Shown: positions 34,949 through 40,157 of the stretch, in pieces
Numbering within the stretch: the first letter of the stretch is position 1
How the letters are laid out: the number at the start of each line of letters is the position of its first letter
NCBI GenBank assembly: GCA_903902895.1
Contig: CAIUWO010000677.1
Location: 1 to 40,157 of the forward strand
Direction of reading: 5' to 3'
DNA: 40,157 nt
Source: Candidatus Hydrogenedentota bacterium
Lineage (GTDB): Bacteria; Hydrogenedentota; Hydrogenedentia; Hydrogenedentales; CAITNO01
The notes under the pieces: generated by a model
What the model was told of the DNA's origin: nothing
Database searches by the model: none
The model's input: only the letters and a program-made list of their open reading frames with translations
Position numbers and translations under genes: made by a program

Positions 34949-37120
34949 CTATGGATTCGTTCCCGCATCCTTCGGCCGGCCCGGCCAGCGGTACAGGTTG
35001 CGGTCGCTCTGGACATAGACGGCCGTGCCGTCGTCGGCGGGCACGGCCTCGGTAAACAGGCTTTCGGGCAGTTTATATTGGCGCTGCAGCGTGCCGTCGG
35101 CCAGCGACCACAGTGTCGCCGGGGCGGCGCCGTCGCTGCTGTGGCAGAAGGCGAAACGGCCGGTTGCGCTGAAGACAACGCTTTTCTGAACGGGCCTATT
35201 CTTGACCCGCTTTTCGGACAGGCCTGTTTGGATGGTGTGCAGCAACGCGCCCGAGCCGGCGTCCCACACGCCGATGATCTGCTTCCCCGCAAGCGTGACT
35301 ACCCGGGCACCCCCGTCGATGAAGAACGCTTCTGCGAGACTGCTCTCCGCACCGGGGCCGAAGGCGCGGTGCACGGCGGGATCGGGTTCCTCAAAGCTGC
35401 GCAGCAGCGCGCCCGTGGCGGCGTCGAACAGCCGCACCCCTCCGCCTCCCCCGCACAGCACGCTTGCCCCGTCAGGTGACAGACAGGGCTTTGCCCACCC
35501 GATTCGTGCGTCCTTCCCGATGGCCATGGACCGCCGGGCATAGCCTTCAGCCAGGTCGGTGACTTCGAGCGACGCGGTGGTGTTCAGCACGAACCGCATG
35601 CCGTTGTCTGAAAAGGCCGCATGCATGCGGGGAGGGAACCGGTCCTCTTTGCTGTCTGCGGCATACTGGCAGACGGCCCTGCCTGTTTGCACCTCGTACA
35701 GGCAGGCGGTGGTGTCGTCGCTTTGCACGGCCAAAAATCGGGCATCGGGCGAAACGGCGAGGGGATTGCCCGTGCCCTTGAACACGGGCGCCGTCTTGCC
35801 CTGAACATAGACGCTGAAGGCCCTTTTCCTCGTCGGATCTTGGACATCCCTGTCGACTTGCCCGACACTGACAAAGTGGGTCATGGACCTGTTGATAAGG
35901 GGCTGGCGCCTGTCCAAGTTGCCTTGGGGAATGCGCCACTCTGCGAGCTTCTGTCGGCCATCCAGTGTGTACGCGGTAATTGTGCGGGTGCGATCTTCGC
36001 TGAACTTGGAGAACAGGGCATAGTTGGGGTCGGCAACATGGAGTTTGAAACTGCCTTGCGGTCCAAGAAGCGTTCCGTCAAACACCTTCCGGGGTGCGCT
36101 GTCCGCAGTCATGGGCCATGCATACAAGTTCCTTGCCGCATCCAGCGAGAAAGCCCAGGCATTGCCCGCGGCGTCTTCGAAGGGCAGGTGCATGGTGAAC
36201 TCGTGGCCTTCCTTGGAAAGGGAACACTGCACCATGCCCGTCTCGGCATCCACGACATGCACCTGCTTCTCGTCGGTGGTCCGGTAAAGTACCCGTTTGG
36301 AATCTCCCAACCAGAAGAAACGCTTTGTTCGCCCGGGCACGCTCTTGAATTCGCGCAGGGGCGCGCCGGTGCGCGCATCCGAGATTCTCAGGGTCGTGCC
36401 GTCTTTCCCTTCGCCGATGGCCTCCGCGCACAGGCCCATGGAAGAGATAGTCAGTCCGGGCGCATCTCGGGAAACGGTCCGTTCCCAGGGCGGACCAACC
36501 TCGCCGGTGCTGATGTCCATCAAAGACCACTTATAGACGCCGCCAGACGGCTGTTCTTCCCGCTGGGTGAGCACCAGTGCATTGATTCCCGTCAGCCAGC
36601 GGGCCCCGAGGGCGTTGTCCGACTTGGGCAGGACGCGCTGCGTGCGGCCGGCCACAGAGAACAGGATGTGCTGCTTCGTGCAACTGGCCAGCACCTGTGA
36701 TTCATCGGGTGACAGTTCCGCCCACCGCATGTCGCCGAACTGGGTGTCGCGCTGCCGCCACGTTTCCTGGCCCGTCTTCATGTCCAGCAGAAACAGCTCC
36801 GGGTCCGACCAGAACAAAACGTGCCGCCGGCCGAGGTCCGCGCCGCAACCGTGAAATTTGCCGGAAGCGTCCATGTGTGAGGGGAGGTGTCGATGCCAGA
36901 GCTCTTTTCCGGAGGGGATGTCAAAGGCATACACCCCGCCGCCGTTGACCATCACAAGCAGCTTGTCCTCCTGCAAATAGGCGAGTTGGTAGGGAAATCC
37001 CAGGAAGACACACTGCTCCGGCTCCGTCACCAGGTCGTCCCCGGCAATCGCGGGGAGTGTGTGCAATGACGCGAAAAACAGCAGCATCCAGATCGCCGTG
37101 CGTTGGGAAAGCGACTTCAT
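34949..37120 (-). CDS. Secreted PQQ/WD40-like beta-propeller protein, paralogue P2
   Basis: Signal MKSLSQRTAIWMLLFFASLHTLPAIAG; TEPEQCVFLGFP...NGGGVYAFDIPSGKELWHR...GVWDAGSGALLHTIQTGLSEKR...LYRWPGRPKD. Confidence 0.82.
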   Translation of the reverse strand: MKSLSQRTAIWMLLFFASLHTLPAIAGDDLVTEPEQCVFLGFPYQLAYLQEDKLLVMVNGGGVYAFDIPSGKELWHRHLPSHMDASGKFHGCGADLGRRHVLFWSDPELFLLDMKTGQETWRQRDTQFGDMRWAELSPDESQVLASCTKQHILFSVAGRTQRVLPKSDNALGARWLTGINALVLTQREEQPSGGVYKWSLMDISTGEVGPPWERTVSRDAPGLTISSMGLCAEAIGEGKDGTTLRISDARTGAPLREFKSVPGRTKRFFWLGDSKRVLYRTTDEKQVHVVDAETGMVQCSLSKEGHEFTMHLPFEDAAGNAWAFSLDAARNLYAWPMTADSAPRKVFDGTLLGPQGSFKLHVADPNYALFSKFSEDRTRTITAYTLDGRQKLAEWRIPQGNLDRRQPLINRSMTHFVSVGQVDRDVQDPTRKRAFSVYVQGKTAPVFKGTGNPLAVSPDARFLAVQSDDTTACLYEVQTGRAVCQYAADSKEDRFPPRMHAAFSDNGMRFVLNTTASLEVTDLAEGYARRSMAIGKDARIGWAKPCLSPDGASVLCGGGGGVRLFDAATGALLRSFEEPDPAVHRAFGPGAESSLAEAFFIDGGARVVTLAGKQIIGVWDAGSGALLHTIQTGLSEKRVKNRPVQKSVVFSATGRFAFCHSSDGAAPATLWSLADGTLQRQYKLPESLFTEAVPADDGTAVYVQSDRNLYRWPGRPKDAGTNP

Positions 37121-37132
37121 GGTAAAGGGCTC

Positions 37133-39586
37133 CTATGGCGTCATGTTTGTCGGCCGGCCCGGCCAGCGGTGGAGGGTGTCGCCGGCCATCACATACACAC
37201 ATGCGCCGTCGTTGGGAACAGCGAAGGTGAATGGAATCTTGTCCGGGAACTGGTAGCGCCGGATCCGCTCGCCGTCCGCCAGCGACCATAGGGACGCGGG
37301 GGCAAAGTTGTCGCGGTTGTAGAAGAGGGCGTAATCGCCGTTGTCGCTGAGCACGACGCGATTGCTAATCATTCCGTTTTGGTTTCGTTTCTCGGGAAGC
37401 CCGGCCTCAATGGTGCGGAGCAGGTCGCCTGTGTGGGTGTCCCAGACGCGGACGACCTGCCCGCCGGCCTGGGTGAGGATGCGGTCACCGAAGGCGGCAA
37501 AGGCGACATGAACCGGGCCGGGGCTCTTGTAGCGGTCCGTGGCCAGACCGGCCCAGTCGCGGGCGGTCTGCTCCAGCGATCTCATGAAACCGCCCTGGGC
37601 GTAGGGTTGGGCCTCGTAGAACTGCCGCGTTTCGGTGAAGCTGTGCACGAGCGCGCCGCTGTCGGCGTTGTGCAGCCATGCGCGGCCATAGCCGCCGCAT
37701 AGCAGCAGGGTTCCGTCCGGCGAGAAACACATGCTTTGCCCGTTGCCGAAGTTCCATGTACCCTGCGAGCAACTGAAACCCTCTTTGCCACTGTCGGGGG
37801 CCATCTTGCGCCGGGGGAAATCGGCCGTCAGGTCGACCACTTCCAGATTGGGGTATGCATTGACGGCTACCCGGCGTCCGTCATCGGAGAACACCGCCTG
37901 TCCCTGACCGTCCCAATCCAACACGAAATCGAATACATGCACCGTCCGCTTCTCTTGCAGATCCTGAAGCACAACCCGCTTTCCCGAGGTCTGCACGACA
38001 AGGAAGCGTCCGTCCGGCGACAGGGCCAGCGGGTCGCCCTTGCCGGAAGACAACGCGGTTTCCACGCCGTCGGCGTACACTTCAAAACTGTTTGACTCGG
38101 ACCTGCCATTCCCGCCAAAGCCTCTGTTGACGCAGTGGGTCATGGTCCGGTTAAACAATCCATATCCATACTGCATGTTTTGTTTGGGCAACCGCCACGT
38201 GCCTGTCTTTGTCATGCCCTCCATCTGGTAGGCGGTGAGCGCGTCCTTTCCGGACACCTCGGTGTGCGCCGTCAAATAGCCGCCACGCTGAAAGCCCAGC
38301 GCGCTGCCCGGTGCGATCCGTTGTCCGTCAAACAGCCTGGTCGGCGTGGCATCGGGCGCGGGCGGCCAGAACCAGATATTGCGATCTTCGTCCTGTGAAA
38401 TGACCATGTCCGGGCCTTCGTCAGGACTTTGAATCCGTACCTTGAGCATCTTGTGTCCGGGCCGGGAAAGGGTCTGCTGGAGCGCACCGGTCTGGGTGTC
38501 GAGCACGCAGGCCTTCTTCTGGTCATAGGTCGTAAAATACAGGCCCTTCTCGTCGGCCGTCCAAGTTGGCCGGGCGAATTCTTCCGGGATTTGTCCGAGA
38601 TCGCGAACCAGCGCGCCGGTGGCTGTGTCGAGTACCTTCAGTCCCGTGGGGCCGCCTATTTTCTGGGAACAGACGGCGAAAAGGCCCGATGCCGACAAGC
38701 CCCCCCAGGGGCTGTAGCTTGTCGCTTGAAGCATATGCCCCTCGGAGGCACTGCCGCTGTCCAGGTCCACGCGAAAGAATTCCTTGGGCAGGTCGGGGGA
38801 CAGCATTGAGGAGGTTTGGTTGGCCATGACCCGGCAAAACAGCGCGGTCCTGAAGTCGGGCAGCACTGCCACAGGAAAGGCGTTTGGCATATCCGAAAAG
38901 ACGCGCTGGTTTCGACTGGCCGTTTCGTAGACGACGGTGGTCAGGCGGGGCCGGGCATTTCTATCGTTGTTGTTTGGGTCAAAGAGCGCCACCACACGGG
39001 ATCCGTCGGGCGAAAGCATGGCACTTGCCACGTGGCCGTAGCGGTCTTCGCGCCGCCACCAGACTTCGCGGCCCGTGGCCTTGTCGAGCAGGAACAGTTC
39101 ATTGTTTGTCCAGCCCAGAACGTGTTTCCTGCCCCACGCCACATTGGCGCCCTGCTTGCGGTGCCAGCGCTGCGCGCCGGACTGGATGTCAAAGGCGCAC
39201 AGGCCGCTTTGGGCGGTCATGACAAACAGATTCTCTTCGGCCATGAAGTCCACCCCGCGGTCTTGGGGGTTGCCGAACAAGACGCATTCCTCCGGCTCGG
39301 TGGCCATGGGTGCCTCGGCGCGGGCGGCGGAAGAAGGCAGAAACAGTGCGGCAAGCAGCAATGCCGCCAAGAGAGTCGCTCGGATAAGTGTGGGACAGCC
39401 GCCCTCGGCTGTCGTGCCCCGTGCATGATCTTCCACCTTCTTCTCCCTCCCCTTGGCAAGGGGAGGGGCGGGGTGGGGTTCTTCTAGCGAAGCGACGCTT
39501 GGCAGCGCCGGGGCGGCATGGCCGCAAGCACTCAAAAAGGACATGTGTTCACCCCTTTGAATAACACGAACCGGATTTAGAACCAT
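37133..39586 (-). CDS. Secreted PQQ/WD40-like beta-propeller protein, paralogue P3 (start uncertain)
   Basis: TEPEECVLFGNPQ...LCAFDIQSGAQRWHR...VRVWDTHTGDLLRTIEAGLPEKRN...LHRWPGRPTN. ATG at 39586 has SD AAGGGAGG 6 nt upstream; ATG at 39544 also possible; N-terminus precedes a late hydrophobic segment. Confidence 0.78.
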   Translation of the reverse strand: MVLNPVRVIQRGEHMSFLSACGHAAPALPSVASLEEPHPAPPLAKGREKKVEDHARGTTAEGGCPTLIRATLLAALLLAALFLPSSAARAEAPMATEPEECVLFGNPQDRGVDFMAEENLFVMTAQSGLCAFDIQSGAQRWHRKQGANVAWGRKHVLGWTNNELFLLDKATGREVWWRREDRYGHVASAMLSPDGSRVVALFDPNNNDRNARPRLTTVVYETASRNQRVFSDMPNAFPVAVLPDFRTALFCRVMANQTSSMLSPDLPKEFFRVDLDSGSASEGHMLQATSYSPWGGLSASGLFAVCSQKIGGPTGLKVLDTATGALVRDLGQIPEEFARPTWTADEKGLYFTTYDQKKACVLDTQTGALQQTLSRPGHKMLKVRIQSPDEGPDMVISQDEDRNIWFWPPAPDATPTRLFDGQRIAPGSALGFQRGGYLTAHTEVSGKDALTAYQMEGMTKTGTWRLPKQNMQYGYGLFNRTMTHCVNRGFGGNGRSESNSFEVYADGVETALSSGKGDPLALSPDGRFLVVQTSGKRVVLQDLQEKRTVHVFDFVLDWDGQGQAVFSDDGRRVAVNAYPNLEVVDLTADFPRRKMAPDSGKEGFSCSQGTWNFGNGQSMCFSPDGTLLLCGGYGRAWLHNADSGALVHSFTETRQFYEAQPYAQGGFMRSLEQTARDWAGLATDRYKSPGPVHVAFAAFGDRILTQAGGQVVRVWDTHTGDLLRTIEAGLPEKRNQNGMISNRVVLSDNGDYALFYNRDNFAPASLWSLADGERIRRYQFPDKIPFTFAVPNDGACVYVMAGDTLHRWPGRPTNMTP
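39394..39467. repeat. Two palindromes inside the 5' part of the P3 ORF
   Basis: GACAGCCG-CCCT-CGGCTGTC (39394-39413) and CCCTCCCCTTG-G-CAAGGGGAGGG (39445-39467), both perfect. Confidence 0.85.
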
Positions 39587-39599
39587 GGTCATCCTCCCT

Positions 39600-40157
39600 T
39601 CACATTTCATCTTTCGGCCGACCCGCCCAGCGGTACAGTTGTCCGTTGCCGATCATGTACACGGCGGTTCCGTCGTTGCTGACGGCCACGCCTTCCTGAA
39701 AGGGCCCGGACAGTTTGTAGCGCCGAACCAGAGCGCCGCTGTTCAACGACCACAATGACGCCGGACCCGCGTTGCTCCGGTTATAGCAGAAGGCGTAATC
39801 GCCCAGCGGGTTGAGCACAACCATGTTCTGGATGATGTCCCCATTGCTGTTGCGCTTCTCGGGGAGTTCCGTCTTGATCGTTTGAAGCAGCGCGTAGGTG
39901 TTGCCGTCCCAAACGCGGATAATTTGGCCCACGGCGTGGGTGATGATGGTGGCGCCGCCGCTGCCAAAGGCAACTTCAAGGCGTTTGGTCGTCTTGAACC
40001 GGTCGGTGACCAGGCCCGCCCAGTCCCTTGCCCGGTTGGCGATGCCGTCCAGCGTTTCACCGCCCCAGCCGCGCCATGTTTCCGCGTACCGCTCGGTCTC
40101 CTCAAAGGTGTGCAGCAGGGCTCCGGTGTCCGCGTCGAACAGGCTTGCACGGCCATA
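39600..40157 (-). CDS. Beta-propeller paralogue P4, C-terminal part; N-terminus beyond window
   Basis: Reading frame continues past the ORF-track start (39932) to the edge: YGRASLFDADTGALLHTFEETERYAETWRGWGGETLDGIANRARDWAGLVTDRFKTTKRLEVAFGSGGATIITHAVGQIIRVWDGNTYALLQTIKTELPEKRN...LYRWAGRPKDEM. Confidence 0.88.
   Translation of the reverse strand, partial: YGRASLFDADTGALLHTFEETERYAETWRGWGGETLDGIANRARDWAGLVTDRFKTTKRLEVAFGSGGATIITHAVGQIIRVWDGNTYALLQTIKTELPEKRNSNGDIIQNMVVLNPLGDYAFCYNRSNAGPASLWSLNSGALVRRYKLSGPFQEGVAVSNDGTAVYMIGNGQLYRWAGRPKDEM

Overview
High-GC bacterial window (taxon not determinable from sequence alone). Left edge: feo iron-uptake operon (feoB truncated by the window edge, feoA, Cys-rich FeoB-associated protein) behind a consensus-like promoter that carries an inverted repeat. 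About 3.1-20.5 kb: a mostly minus-strand locus of cell-surface glycan and membrane proteins. It holds three GT-C-type multi-TM proteins with C-terminal TPRs, a fourth GT-C-like protein, an SGNH hydrolase-TPR fusion, a second SGNH hydrolase, a GT2, a SAM methyltransferase and a GT9 heptosyltransferase, with several ATGA overlaps. One TPR/GT-C gene is split by a -1 frame change relative to its paralogue. 20.5-32.5 kb: beta-barrel protein, secreted protein, epimerase, TetR, SDR, DUF134 protein, NYN protein, alr, pgsA, cysE, a nucleotidyltransferase/wHTH pair with a near-perfect operator, HNH endonuclease and PilZ. 32.7 kb to the right edge: four tandem paralogues of a secreted beta-propeller protein (the fourth truncated). 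Several intergenic inverted-repeat structures are also present, including two hairpins built from 9-bp-periodic NNNATGGAC units and a stack of three hairpins. Best candidates for something undescribed: (i) the TPR-coupled GT-C/SGNH locus, (ii) the nucleotidyltransferase/wHTH module with operator, (iii) the tandem propeller array. All product names are from reading motifs; no database search was run.
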